Source: JAWWOW01 sp033851265
Lineage (GTDB): Bacteria > Actinomycetota > Actinomycetes > JAWWOW01
Assembly: GCA_033851265.1 (NCBI GenBank)
Contig: JAWWOW010000006.1
Coordinates: 1-64,000 of the forward strand
Direction of reading: 5' to 3'
Length of the DNA: 64,000 bases
Shown here piece by piece: positions 52,441-61,812 of this stretch; positions within the stretch are counted from its first letter, which is position 1; each line of letters starts with the position of its first letter. The notes below the pieces were generated by a model. The model saw only the letters and a list, made by a program, of their open reading frames with translations, was not told the origin of the DNA and did not search any database. Both the position numbers and the translations under genes were made by a program.

Positions 52441-53621
52441 GCACGGCGAGCGCCACCAGCGCACAGAGCACCGCGACTCTCGACGTGGACGCCCTCCTCG
52501 ACGACCGGTCCACACACATCGTCGTGTGTTGCGGGGCAGGTGGGGTCGGCAAGACGACAACAGCGGCGGCTATGGCCCTGCGTGCCGCCGAACGCGGACG
52601 CACGGTCGTCGTACTCACCATCGACCCGGCACGTCGGCTCGCGCAATCGATGGGCTTGACCGAACTCGACAACACACCGCGGATTGTCAGCGCGGTCGAC
52701 GGCGAGGCGGGCGGCGAGCTGCAGGCGATGATGCTCGACATGAAGCGGACGTTCGACGAGATCGTCATCGCTCATGCCGACGAGGCTCGCGCACAGCAGA
52801 TCCTGGCGAATCCGTTCTACCAAGCACTGTCGTCAAGCTTCTCCGGGACGCAGGAGTACATGGCGATGGAGAAGCTCGGTCAACTCCAGCAGCAGGGCGA
52901 CTGGGATCTCATCATCGTGGATACGCCGCCGAGCCGATCGGCGCTCGACTTCCTCGACGCACCCGAGCGGCTGGGTCGCTTCCTCGACGGGCGATTGATC
53001 CGGGTGCTGTCCGCGCCGGCGCGTGCAGGCGGGCGGGCCTACATGAAGGTTGTGTCGGCGGGAATCGGGATGTTCACCAACGTCCTGACAAAGGTGATCG
53101 GCGGACAGCTGCTCAAGGACCTCAGCCTGTTCGTCAACGGTCTGGAGACGATGTTCGGGGGCTTTCGGGAGCGCGCGGACGCGACGTACCGGCTGTTGAA
53201 GGCACCGGGTACGGCGTTCATCGTCGTTGCCGCCCCGGAGAAGGACGCACTACGCGAGGCGGCCTATTTCGTCGAGCGGCTGGCGGCCGAAGGAATGCCA
53301 CTCGCTGGCCTCGTGGTCAATCGGATGCATCCGGTCGGGGCGGCTGGTCTGGGTGCCGAACGTGCCGTTGCGGCAGCCGAAGCGTTGGAGGAGCACGGCG
53401 ACCACCCGGTGGCTGCGGCGACCTTGCGCCTGCATGCCGAGCGCGCGGTGCTGGCTACCCGAGAGCGCCGGTTGCGCGAACGGTTCACGTCGGCCCATCC
53501 CGGCGTGCCCGTCGTTCCGGTGCACGCGTTCGCACAAGACATCCACGACCTCGACGGCCTGCGCGCGGTCGGCGCAGAACTCGCGGGTGAAGGGCTAGCG
53601 GAAGCGGGCCGGTCTGCCTAG
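52437..53621 (+). CDS. ArsA/Get3-like ATPase, subunit 2 (Rv3680-like)
   Basis: 394 residues from GTG 52437 (GTGA overlap with the first subunit). P-loop CGAGGVGKTTTAAAMAL, TIDPARRLAQSMGL, and a strongly conserved DTPPSRSALDFLDAP switch region. The middle shows the family's KVIGGQLLKDLSLFVNGLET helices. Partner of the preceding gene; likely a cytosolic complex whose client is unknown. Convergent with wblA (4-bp overlap). Confidence 0.93.
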   Translation: MSTASATSAQSTATLDVDALLDDRSTHIVVCCGAGGVGKTTTAAAMALRAAERGRTVVVLTIDPARRLAQSMGLTELDNTPRIVSAVDGEAGGELQAMMLDMKRTFDEIVIAHADEARAQQILANPFYQALSSSFSGTQEYMAMEKLGQLQQQGDWDLIIVDTPPSRSALDFLDAPERLGRFLDGRLIRVLSAPARAGGRAYMKVVSAGIGMFTNVLTKVIGGQLLKDLSLFVNGLETMFGGFRERADATYRLLKAPGTAFIVVAAPEKDALREAAYFVERLAAEGMPLAGLVVNRMHPVGAAGLGAERAVAAAEALEEHGDHPVAAATLRLHAERAVLATRERRLRERFTSAHPGVPVVPVHAFAQDIHDLDGLRAVGAELAGEGLAEAGRSA

Positions 53622-53974
53622 CCGGCGATGGCGGTCAGGCTGCGCGGGTCGGCCGTCGCGGTGTGGTCGCGGGCCGCAGCCTCGAGTAGCCGCCGCCAGG
53701 ACGTGACGTTGGGTCGGCGGCGAAGCAGTGCCCGCCGCTCTCGCTCGGTCATCCCGCCCCAGACTCCGAACTCGACCTTGTTGTCGAGAGAGTCGGCGAG
53801 GCACGCGACGCGGACCGGGCAGCCGCGGCAGATCATCTTGGCGCGGTTCTGCGCGGCGCCCTGGACGAACAGGTCATCCGGGTTGCTGTTGCGGCAAGCA
53901 CCTTCCGCGGCCCACTCGGTGATCCCGGTCGCGCGGAGCGACGTTGTTCTCAGGGAGTCAGGCCTGTTGCCCAT
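53618..53974 (-). CDS. wblA: WblA/WhiB4 [4Fe-4S] regulator
   Basis: 118 residues from ATG 53974, with AAGGAA 8 bp upstream. Cys27, Cys49, Cys52, Cys58 ligate the cluster. The stretch EFGVWGGMTERERRALLRRR and then NVTSWRRLLE is practically that of Streptomyces WblA, a pleiotropic repressor of antibiotics and development, and of mycobacterial WhiB4. Divergent from ponA2 and convergent with the ArsA pair, the same neighbourhood in both genera. Confidence 0.95.
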   Translation of the reverse strand: MGNRPDSLRTTSLRATGITEWAAEGACRNSNPDDLFVQGAAQNRAKMICRGCPVRVACLADSLDNKVEFGVWGGMTERERRALLRRRPNVTSWRRLLEAAARDHTATADPRSLTAIAG

Positions 53975-54162
53975 CGCGCGTTCCTTCACTGTGCGGAGCG
54001 GCCGGCCAGATCGCTTAGGCCGCACCTGGACGGTAGGAAACGGACGCATCGGTCAACAGACCCCGTTGTGGTCATCTTGCGATGGTTCGAATGGGCTATC
54101 ACGCCTACCAGGGGGCCAGCCGCCTACGCTGGGGCCGACCCGACCCGCGACCCGGAGTGACG

Positions 54163-56565
54163 GTGAACTTCCCGACCTTGACGCCCGAGGGCCCGCACCA
54201 GCAGGCGCTGCATCGCATCGGTCTCCTGGTGGGCGTGAGCGTCCTCGCCGGGCTGTTGGTCGCGGGTGTCGCGCTTCCCGTCGTGGGCGGGTTGGGCCTG
54301 GTGGCCAAGCGGGGGGTCGAGCAGTTCGACCAGCTGCCCAGCGAGCTCAAAGCGCCGCCACTGCCGCAGCGGACCCGGATCCTCGCCAAGGACGGCTCGG
54401 TCATCGCGACTTTCTACTTCGAGAACCGCGTATCGGTGCCGCTGTCCCAGATGGCTCCGGTCATGCAGCAAGCAATCGTCGCGATCGAGGACTCGCGGTT
54501 CTACCAGCACGCCGGGGTTGACCTGAAGGGCGTTGTACGCGCCCTCGCGACCAACACCCAGGCAGGCACCGTCCGGCAGGGCGGATCGACGATCACCCAG
54601 CAGTACGTGAAGAACGTGCTCATCGAGAAGGCCGCCACCGAAGAAGGCAAACAAGCAGCGCACGAGACGACGCTCGCCCGCAAGGTGCGCGAGGCGCGCT
54701 ACGCCATCGCCCTCGAACGCGAGCTCACCAAGGACCAGATCCTCGAGGACTACCTCAACATCGCGCTGTTCGGTGGCGGTGCTTACGGCGTCGAGGCAGC
54801 GTCCCGACGGTTCTTCAACCTGCACGCCAGCCAGCTGACCTTGCCGCAGGCCGCGCTACTCGCGGGGATGGTCCGCAATCCGTCGGCGTACGACCCCACC
54901 CGTCATCCCAAGACGTCCACCGCCCGGCGCAACACGGTTCTCAAGCGCATGTACGAACTCGGGATGATCACCGGACCGGCGTACACCAAGGCCGTGACAG
55001 CGAAGCTCGCTCTCAAGCCGACGGAGTCGACGAACAGCTGTGCGTCGTCGTCGGCGCCGTTCTTCTGCGACTACATCCAGAAGCGCTTCCTGGCCGACGC
55101 GCGGCTCGGTCGTACGCGGGAGGACCGGTTGAAGCTGCTGCTTCGCGGTGGCCTCGACATCGTGTCGACGCTCGACACCAAGATGCAACTCGCTGCCCAG
55201 CGGTCGGTGGAGAAGCACGTCCCCCGATCGAGTGAGTTCGGATCTGCGATCGCCATGGTCGAGCCCGGCACCGGGTTGGTGCGAGCCATGGCACAGAACC
55301 GCGCCTACGGGACGACCAAGAAGCTCGGCAAGAACGGCGCGCGGCAGACGACGGTCAACTACGCGACCGACAACGCGTTCGGCGGCAGTCGCGGCTTCCA
55401 GTCCGGTTCGACGTTCAAGGTCTTCACCCTTGCCGCAGCACTCGAACAGGGCATCCCGTTATCGCTACGGATGAAGGCGCCGAGCAGCATCGACTACGGC
55501 ACGCTCGGCCCCACTGACTGCAGCGGCAACAAGTACTACGACCGCAGCTCCCCACCAAAGCGGGCCTATAACTCCGAGGGCCACGGTGGCATCTACAACA
55601 TGCTCACCGGCACCTGGCACTCGGTGAACACCTTCTTCTTGCTCCTGGAGAAGAAGGTCGGCATGTGTCCGATCGCCAAGCTCGCCGAGTCGATGGGCGT
55701 CCGGCAGGCGAGCGGCAAACCGTTACAAGTGATCCCGTCGCTGACGCTCGGTGTGAACACGGTCTCACCGCTGGCGATGTCGAACGCCGTTGCGACGTTC
55801 GCCGCACATGGCAAGTACTGCCCCGCGACGGTGATCACGTCGGTGCGCGACGCGTCGGGCAAATTGCTGCCCGTGACAAAGCCTGCTTGCAAGCAGGTGA
55901 TGAAGGAGGGCGTTGCCGACACCGTGAGCCAGGTGCTGCGCGGCGTGATCAGCAGTGGCACGGGCCGCGGCCTCGGGATCGGGCGCGAGGCAGCCGGCAA
56001 GACCGGCACCGTCACGGAGTACGCCGATGCGTGGTTCGTCGGGTACACCCCGCAACTGGCCGCGGGCGTCTTCGTCGGCGACCCGGCCGGAAGCCAGGGC
56101 AACCCGCTCCGCAACGTAACGATCGGTGGACATCACTACGCGCGTGTGTTCGGCGCCACCATTCCCGGCCCCATCTGGCAACAGGCGATGCAAGATGCGC
56201 TGAAGGGTGCGAAGGTCCTGAGCTTCCCCCCCGGCGATCCAAAGCTCCTCCGTGGCAAGCCGGTGCCGATCCCCGATGTGACTGGCATGACACCGCGACA
56301 GGCCGTGGACACACTCTTCGCCGCCGGTTTCGAGCCAGTGCTTGGCAAGGGAACGTTCGCGTTGGGTGGCACGGCCGGGACGGTTGGTGCCACGTCACCG
56401 GTGGCCGGGACGCTCGTGCCCATCGGGACAGCGGTGACGTTCTACGTCACGAACGGCCAGCCGCCGCTAGCACCGGCACCCGGCGCAACCAGCGGACCAG
56501 GGTTCCCGCCGCCGTCAGGTCCACCGCCGACCACCAAACCGAAAAAGACCAAGCCGCCCCACTGA
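54163..56565 (+). CDS. ponA2: bifunctional penicillin-binding protein PonA2-like with one PASTA domain
   Basis: 800 residues from GTG 54163 (GGAG five bases upstream; an ATG at 54082 would add 27 residues). N-terminal helix GLLVGVSVLAGLLVAGVAL. Glycosyltransferase 51 domain: catalytic Glu in IEDSRFYQHAGVD, then GGSTITQQYVKN. Transpeptidase: SGSTFK, SVN (WHSVNTFF), KTGT. A single PASTA domain (PIPDVTGMTPRQAVDTLFAAG) and a Pro/Thr/Lys tail. Class A PBP polymerising and cross-linking peptidoglycan. Confidence 0.95.
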   Translation: MNFPTLTPEGPHQQALHRIGLLVGVSVLAGLLVAGVALPVVGGLGLVAKRGVEQFDQLPSELKAPPLPQRTRILAKDGSVIATFYFENRVSVPLSQMAPVMQQAIVAIEDSRFYQHAGVDLKGVVRALATNTQAGTVRQGGSTITQQYVKNVLIEKAATEEGKQAAHETTLARKVREARYAIALERELTKDQILEDYLNIALFGGGAYGVEAASRRFFNLHASQLTLPQAALLAGMVRNPSAYDPTRHPKTSTARRNTVLKRMYELGMITGPAYTKAVTAKLALKPTESTNSCASSSAPFFCDYIQKRFLADARLGRTREDRLKLLLRGGLDIVSTLDTKMQLAAQRSVEKHVPRSSEFGSAIAMVEPGTGLVRAMAQNRAYGTTKKLGKNGARQTTVNYATDNAFGGSRGFQSGSTFKVFTLAAALEQGIPLSLRMKAPSSIDYGTLGPTDCSGNKYYDRSSPPKRAYNSEGHGGIYNMLTGTWHSVNTFFLLLEKKVGMCPIAKLAESMGVRQASGKPLQVIPSLTLGVNTVSPLAMSNAVATFAAHGKYCPATVITSVRDASGKLLPVTKPACKQVMKEGVADTVSQVLRGVISSGTGRGLGIGREAAGKTGTVTEYADAWFVGYTPQLAAGVFVGDPAGSQGNPLRNVTIGGHHYARVFGATIPGPIWQQAMQDALKGAKVLSFPPGDPKLLRGKPVPIPDVTGMTPRQAVDTLFAAGFEPVLGKGTFALGGTAGTVGATSPVAGTLVPIGTAVTFYVTNGQPPLAPAPGATSGPGFPPPSGPPPTTKPKKTKPPH

Positions 56566-56572
56566 CGCTGAC

Positions 56573-56666
56573 TACGCGCCCAACGGTTTACGCGCCTCTA
56601 GGCGCCGAACGGTCTACGCGCCTCTAGGCGCCGAGCTGTCTACGCGCCTCTAGGCGCCGAGCTGTC
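56573..56666. repeat. 26-bp tandem repeat array between ponA2 and yqeY ends
   Basis: Three full copies of a 26-bp unit (56589-56614, 56615-56640, 56641-56666) starting TACGCGCCTCTAGGCGCCGA, plus a partial copy at 56573-56588 that lacks the middle. The last copy includes the 3' end and stop codon (complement of CTA at 56650-56652) of yqeY. Each unit has GCGCC-TCTA-GGCGC, a short hairpin, so the array could act as a bidirectional terminator for the two convergent genes. Confidence 0.93.
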
Positions 56667-57102
56667 GGCGTACCTCTGCTGCGACCCGACCACCCTCGGC
56701 GCGACCGGCCACCTGTGGGTTCAGCACCTTCATGACCTGACCCATGGCCTTCGGCGATTCGGCGCCCGACTCGGTGATCGCGGCCGCGACCAGGGCCGCC
56801 AACTCGTCATCGCCGAGCTGCGCGGGGAGGTACTCCGCGAGTACCTCGCCTTCGGCGCGTTCGCGATCGGCCAACTCGGCCCGCCCGCCGTCATCGAAGG
56901 CCTGTGCAGCCTCCCGACGTTTCTTGGCCTCCCGCGTCAGCACCGCCAGCACGTCATCGTCGGACAGCGTCCGCGCCTGCTTGCCCGCGACCTCCTCCAT
57001 AGTGACCGCGGCCAGAGCCATCCGCAGCGTCGCCGTTCGCAACTCGTCGCGCGCTTTCAGCGATGTCGTGAGGTCGGCGTGCAACTGCTCTTTGAGGCTC
57101 AT
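56650..57102 (-). CDS. yqeY: GatB/YqeY domain protein
   Basis: 150 residues from ATG 57102 (MSLKEQLHADL; GTG 57111 is possible). All-helical with family signatures LRMALAAVTMEEVAGKQAR, EYLPAQLGDDELAALV and SPKAMGQVMKVLNPQVAGRA. Resembles the tail domain of GatB amidotransferase and may bind tRNA; no catalytic residues. Its last codons lie in the tandem repeat array, so the C terminus RQLGA may have been changed by repeat expansion. Confidence 0.93.
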   Translation of the reverse strand: MSLKEQLHADLTTSLKARDELRTATLRMALAAVTMEEVAGKQARTLSDDDVLAVLTREAKKRREAAQAFDDGGRAELADRERAEGEVLAEYLPAQLGDDELAALVAAAITESGAESPKAMGQVMKVLNPQVAGRAEGGRVAAEVRRQLGA

Positions 57103-57128
57103 GGCGCTCACTGTAGGAGCATGGGGTC

Positions 57129-58028
57129 ATGCATCCCGGTCTCGCCGTACCTGTCGCGCTCGGCGTCGCCGGCGTCGGTGCGGTTGCCTACGCCTGGGGC
57201 TACGAGCGCAAAGCGTTCCGGTTGCGTGAGTACGACGTGCCCGTGCTGGCGGCCGGTCAACGACCCATCCGGCTCCTGCACGTGAGCGACATGCATGTCA
57301 CGCCGGGCCAACGGTGGAAGATCGAGTGGATTCGTTCACTGGCCGAGTTGCAGCCCGACCTCGTCATCAACACCGGCGACAACATGGCGCACCGGGACTC
57401 GCTACCGGAGGTGCTGCGCGCTCTCGAGCCGTTGTTGGCACTGCCGGGCGCATTCGTTCCCGGCTCCAATGACATGTTCGCGCCGCGCGCGAAGAACCCG
57501 GCGCGCTATCTCCTGCCCGATCGCGGTCGGCGCTTTCACGGTGAACGCCTGCCCTGGGGCGAGCTGCGTCAGGAGTTCACTCGGGCCGGCTGGCTCGACC
57601 TGACGCACCGGCGTACGACGGTCGACATCGCTGGTCGACGCGTCGAGCTGGCCGGGGTGAGCGATCCACACATCAAGGCCGACCACTACGACCGGGTGGC
57701 GGGGCCGGTCAATGGAGACGTCGCCCTCGGCATCGGGTTAACGCACACTCCTGAGCCACGCGTGCTCGACGGATACGCGCACGACGGTTTCCGTCTTGCT
57801 TTGGCTGGTCACACGCATGGCGGTCAGCTGCGAGTGCCGGGATACGGCGCGCTAGTGACGAACTGCGGTCTCGATCGGAAACGTGCTCGCGGGTTGTCGG
57901 CGTACGGCGATGGCGCGAAGCCGCTGTGGTTGCACGTGTCCGCGGGGATCGGCACCTCGCCGTACGCGCCGGTCCGCTTCGCGTGCCCGCCGGAATCGAC
58001 ATTGCTCACGCTGGTGTCCGAAGCATAG
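57129..58028 (+). CDS. membrane-anchored metallophosphoesterase
   Basis: 299 residues. A short N-terminal hydrophobic segment (ALGVAGVGAVAYAWGY) and then calcineurin-type motifs: DMH (HVSDMHVTPG), GDN (NTGDNMAHR), GSND replacing GNHD, and GHTHGGQLRVPGYG. The family hydrolyses phosphodiesters with a two-metal centre; the mycobacterial homologue sits beside ponA2 as well. 26 bp separate it from the divergent yqeY. Confidence 0.9.
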   Translation: MHPGLAVPVALGVAGVGAVAYAWGYERKAFRLREYDVPVLAAGQRPIRLLHVSDMHVTPGQRWKIEWIRSLAELQPDLVINTGDNMAHRDSLPEVLRALEPLLALPGAFVPGSNDMFAPRAKNPARYLLPDRGRRFHGERLPWGELRQEFTRAGWLDLTHRRTTVDIAGRRVELAGVSDPHIKADHYDRVAGPVNGDVALGIGLTHTPEPRVLDGYAHDGFRLALAGHTHGGQLRVPGYGALVTNCGLDRKRARGLSAYGDGAKPLWLHVSAGIGTSPYAPVRFACPPESTLLTLVSEA

Positions 58029-58264
58029 GAGTGCAAATGGGCGTCGCGGACATCACGCACGGATAGCCACGTCCTACGACGAATGACCTCCGCTCGGCGC
58101 TAATGCGGACATGTCGGCGTGAGCGTGTCGACACCCGGTAGCCGATGACTTACACACTGTTTCGATAAGCGAATTCATTTCGCAAAGTGCTGCGGCGCCT
58201 GGGCTACCAAGAGCAAACTCCGGCGACTCCACAACTGCGCGAACAGCGCGCAGGTGGCGGGGGC

Positions 58265-61200
58265 ATGGGTGTGGGGGTTGTTGTGAAGTCCTTGTCGCGG
58301 CGTGACGTACTGGTAGGCGGATTCCTCATCGCAGGTGCGATCGGGCTTGGCGGGGCGACGCACACCCAGGCCGCACCACCACCCGGCTGCGACAACTGGA
58401 CCGGCTTGGGTGCCGACAATCTTTGGAGCAACATCCTCAACTGGTCGAACGGTGTACCTAACAACACCAAGGACGCCTGCATCCTCGGAGCCACTGACGA
58501 CGTGATTCTGCAGGGAGGCGGCTCGGCCCAGTCGCTAACGCTCGGCGGAACCAGCGGCACGGCGAAGCTGCACGTCCAAGGAAACGCAGGAGGTGGCGTC
58601 GCCACCTTGACCCTGGGCAACCCGAGCGATGTGACGTCACATGGTCTGCTTTCGATGGAGTCACTCGGAACGGGCTACGCCCTTATCGACGGGGCCGGGC
58701 CCCTGACCAACCACGGCACTTTCCAGACCACGCAGGGCGCCGGTGGCGTCCGCTACTTGCGGATTCCCCTGACCAACGCCGCAGGCGCGACCGTCTCGAT
58801 CGGCGCAGCCAACACCTTCCAGGACTCCACCACGACGACGACGAACAACGCGACGTTCAAGACGACGGCGGGTGGACAGTTTATTGTCAGCGGCAATAGC
58901 ACGCTGAAGAACAACACCGGCACGATGACCGTCGCCGACCCGAGCGGCGTGTACGTCGCCGGCGGGACGTTCAACCAGGTCGGTGGTGCGGTTTCCGGTA
59001 GCCCAGTCCTGCTGACCAACAGCACCCTCACCATCACCGGGACGGGTGCAGGCGCCTTCACCTTGCGGCAGGGCAACACGCTCACTGGCAACATCGCCGC
59101 CGGACAGACCGTGCGCACTCAGGGTTCGTCCATAGGTGCCGCGACGACTAACGTTCCGGGCGCCTTGACCAATGCCGGCACGCTCCTGCTCGATTCGACC
59201 GACGCCGCGACCTACTCACTGATCGCAGGCGCTGGGTCGATCACCAACACCGGCACCTTCAAGGCGCTGCTCGGGTCGGGCAACGTGCGCTATCTGCGCA
59301 TCCCGCTGACGAACACTGCGGCTGGCACAGTGCAGATCGAAGCGGCAGATGCTCGCCAGGATTCGAGTACGACGACTACCAACAACGGGACGTTCACCAC
59401 GACAGCCGGTGCAAAGCTCACCGTGAGCAGCAATAGCACGCTGACCAACAACGCCGGCACGATGTCAGTCGCCGACGCAGCAAGCGGCGTCCACGTTTCT
59501 GGCGCGACATTCAACCAGGTTGGCGGTGCGGTCACCGGCGGGCCGGTTCTCCTGACCAACAGCAACCTGAACATCACCGGCAGCGGCGCGGGTTCCTTCA
59601 CCCTGCGGCAGACCAACAATCTGTCCGGCAACATCGCCGCCGGGCAGACGGTTTTCACGCAGGGAAGTGCCCTGGGTAGCGCGGTCACCCAGATCACCGG
59701 CGACATGACAAACGCCGGTACGTTCGTGCTCAGCTCCATCGATGGCACCGCTTTCTCACTCCTCCAGCCAACCGGCGGCCCCTGGACGATGACCAACACC
59801 GGAATTTTCCGGACTGTTGCAGGCTCGGGGAACAACCGATACATCCGCGCCAACGTGACCAACAGCCCAGGCGGGCAGGTCGAAATCAGCGCCCCTGGCA
59901 CGCTGCAGGACACGGCTACGACGACCAAGAACTCCGGCGCGTTCCTTGTCAAAGCTGGCGGCAGGTTGGGCTTGTCCTCGAACACTTCCTTCACAAACCA
60001 GGCCGGAACGCTGTCGATTGCGGACCCGGACGGGCTAGTCGGAAATGGGATGACCTTCACCCACGTCGGGACCACGATGTCCGGGAGCCCAGTGGTATTG
60101 GCTAACTCCCTGCTCAACATCACCGGTACTGGCGCTGGAGCGTTCTTCATGCGGCAGAGCAACACCTTCGCCGGCAACATCGCTGCCGGTCAGACGGTGA
60201 CCGTCCAGGGCAGCCCGATTGGAAGCGCCGCGCTCAATATTCCGAGCTTCACCAACGCGGGAACGCTCGTGCTGGACTCGACCGACGCCGGCGCGTACTC
60301 ACTCGTGGGCCCGGCTGTCGGCGGAGCCGGCATCACCAACACGGGGACGTTCAAGACCGTGCAGGGCGCGGGCAACGTCCGCTACGTGCGGGTGCCAGTG
60401 GCCAACCAGCTAGGCGGCACCGTTGCGATCAACGCAACCAACACAGTGCAGGACAGCAACACGCCGATAACCAACGCCGGCAAGTTCAGTCTTGGCGCAC
60501 TTGGGGTTCTCTCGCTGAGTCCTGGCTCGAGCTTCGCGCAGAGTAGCGGCGGCGAGTTTGTCACCAATATCGATGTGCCTGGCGCTACGTCAGGGCGCAT
60601 TCAGGGCGCAGGCGCTTCGCCGTTGTCGCTGAACGGAAAGTTCACCGTGAACACAGTCGGCACGCCGGCGACGGGAAGCAACCGGACCGTCATCGCCGGC
60701 ACAGCCCGCGCCGGCACGTTCACGTCGTACAACATGAATGGCCAGCCGTACAGCGTTCTGTATCCCGCTGACGGCGTTGTGCTCCACACGGAGCCGCTCC
60801 TCGTCATCACGACAACGTCGCCACTGCCGGCCGCCACGCCAGGCGTGGCGTACAGCAAGACTCTCGTAGCCACCGGCGGGATCCCACCGCGCGGCTGGTC
60901 ACTCGCTAGCGGAACCCTGCCGACGGGGCTGAGCTTGTCGGCGGGTGGTGTCATCTCTGGGACGACGACGAAGCCTGGCACCTACACGTTCTCCGCCAAG
61001 GTCACCGATGCGGGAAGCCCGCCACAGAGCAAGACCAAGCAGTTCGTGCTCACCGTGAATCCGTGGTGCCCCGCGAGCGTCTTCCCGACCTCCGTCAAGG
61101 GCAGCAATGTGGCCACGGCAGGTCAACCCACCGGCATCTACATCTGGGTCAGCCCGGACGGCGTTTGGCATCTCGTCTCGACACGTACCGGCACGGGGAC

Positions 61201-61534
61201 GCAGACATTCACTGGCACCGTCACGACAACTGGGACGTTCCGGCAGCCCACGGCATACAAACTGGAGAACCAGCCGGGCAACGTCGACACGTTTGCTCTG
61301 AACGCGGCCACGACGCAGATCACGTTCTCGTTCCAGACGGCAAACGACGTCGACGGGATCACGTTCGTCTCGTCGTGTTCGGGGACAGTCACGTTCGACC
61401 TGCAGCAGAACGCCGCGCCACTCGCTACGTCAAAGATTTTCCTGGGCGGCGAGCCGCACACCAACCCGACGACGAACCCGTTCGACATTGTGCTGCTACC
61501 AGCAGCGGCGCCGCTGGCCACCCGGTACCCCTGA
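58265..61534 (+). CDS. Tat-exported giant repeat protein with putative Ig domain
   Basis: 1089 residues from ATG 58265. N terminus SLSRRDVLVGGFLIAGAIGLGG is a twin-arginine signal, cut near TQAA. Residues about 60-780 are Thr/Asn/Gly-rich with four related blocks of about 180 residues, each marked by RY(L/I/V)R..(L/V)TN (near residues 163, 342, 526 and 706), TGNIAAGQTV and (T)ITGTGAGAFTLRQ; this is a beta-solenoid-type sequence. A He_PIG-like Ig domain (about 846-932: PAATPGVAYSKTLVATGG, GVISGTTTKPGTYTF) and a C-terminal beta domain with three Cys follow. No wall anchor. Function unknown; perhaps an adhesin or matrix protein. Confidence 0.82.
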   Translation: MGVGVVVKSLSRRDVLVGGFLIAGAIGLGGATHTQAAPPPGCDNWTGLGADNLWSNILNWSNGVPNNTKDACILGATDDVILQGGGSAQSLTLGGTSGTAKLHVQGNAGGGVATLTLGNPSDVTSHGLLSMESLGTGYALIDGAGPLTNHGTFQTTQGAGGVRYLRIPLTNAAGATVSIGAANTFQDSTTTTTNNATFKTTAGGQFIVSGNSTLKNNTGTMTVADPSGVYVAGGTFNQVGGAVSGSPVLLTNSTLTITGTGAGAFTLRQGNTLTGNIAAGQTVRTQGSSIGAATTNVPGALTNAGTLLLDSTDAATYSLIAGAGSITNTGTFKALLGSGNVRYLRIPLTNTAAGTVQIEAADARQDSSTTTTNNGTFTTTAGAKLTVSSNSTLTNNAGTMSVADAASGVHVSGATFNQVGGAVTGGPVLLTNSNLNITGSGAGSFTLRQTNNLSGNIAAGQTVFTQGSALGSAVTQITGDMTNAGTFVLSSIDGTAFSLLQPTGGPWTMTNTGIFRTVAGSGNNRYIRANVTNSPGGQVEISAPGTLQDTATTTKNSGAFLVKAGGRLGLSSNTSFTNQAGTLSIADPDGLVGNGMTFTHVGTTMSGSPVVLANSLLNITGTGAGAFFMRQSNTFAGNIAAGQTVTVQGSPIGSAALNIPSFTNAGTLVLDSTDAGAYSLVGPAVGGAGITNTGTFKTVQGAGNVRYVRVPVANQLGGTVAINATNTVQDSNTPITNAGKFSLGALGVLSLSPGSSFAQSSGGEFVTNIDVPGATSGRIQGAGASPLSLNGKFTVNTVGTPATGSNRTVIAGTARAGTFTSYNMNGQPYSVLYPADGVVLHTEPLLVITTTSPLPAATPGVAYSKTLVATGGIPPRGWSLASGTLPTGLSLSAGGVISGTTTKPGTYTFSAKVTDAGSPPQSKTKQFVLTVNPWCPASVFPTSVKGSNVATAGQPTGIYIWVSPDGVWHLVSTRTGTGTQTFTGTVTTTGTFRQPTAYKLENQPGNVDTFALNAATTQITFSFQTANDVDGITFVSSCSGTVTFDLQQNAAPLATSKIFLGGEPHTNPTTNPFDIVLLPAAAPLATRYP
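58690..60470 (+). repeat. four degenerate ~540-bp internal repeats in the Tat-exported protein gene
   Basis: Blocks centred on the RYLR-type codons at about 58752, 59290, 59840 and 60380, giving spacings of 538, 550 and 540 bp. Blocks 1 and 2 are most alike (e.g. both have ACCAACCAGGTCGG-type FNQVGG motif codons); block 4 is the most divergent and lacks the second half. Ends are approximate. Confidence 0.75.
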
Positions 61535-61604
61535 GCAGTCGGGATTCCCTGACCCGGAATCGACACTGCTGACGTTCGTGCCCGCCCGGTAGGCTGGCCA
61601 GGCA

Positions 61605-61680
<76 letters not shown>

Positions 61681-61691
61681 CGAGTGAGCGA

Positions 61692-61797
61692 ACATGCCGA
61701 GCCGAAAGGCTCGAGCATGTGAGCGAACGAGGAGGGGGTAAGAGGCCGCGAAGCGGCCGAATACCCCGACTGAGGGAGAGAGCAAACTTGTGCTCTT
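61692..61797. other. cluster of three hairpins downstream of tRNA-Pro
   Basis: Hairpin 1 (61692-61720): ACATGC+CGAGCC closes a GAAA loop with GGCTCG-A-GCATGT, a 12-bp stem with one bulged A. It is flanked by the direct repeat GTGAGCGAAC. Hairpin 2 (61735-61767): GGGGTA/TACCCC outside GGCCGC/GCGGCC with a GAA loop. Hairpin 3 (about 61779-61796): AGAGCA/TGCTCT. A fourth, overlapping pairing (AACTTG with CAAGTT, 61785-61814) reaches the cyclase stop. Possibly a terminator series for tRNA-Pro and the convergent cyclase, or a repeat element. Confidence 0.6.
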
Positions 61798-61812
61798 TCG
61801 CCGAGGAGCAAG

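Noticed and set aside
51469..53621. Arsenite resistance operon
   Set aside because: Both ATPases lack the metal-binding cysteines of ArsA, and no arsB/arsC/arsR gene is nearby; they fit the actinobacterial Get3-like pair.
59290..60180. 296-codon minus-strand frame opposite the Tat-exported repeat protein
   Set aside because: Its apparent repeats mirror those of the real gene; no ribosome site and no domain.
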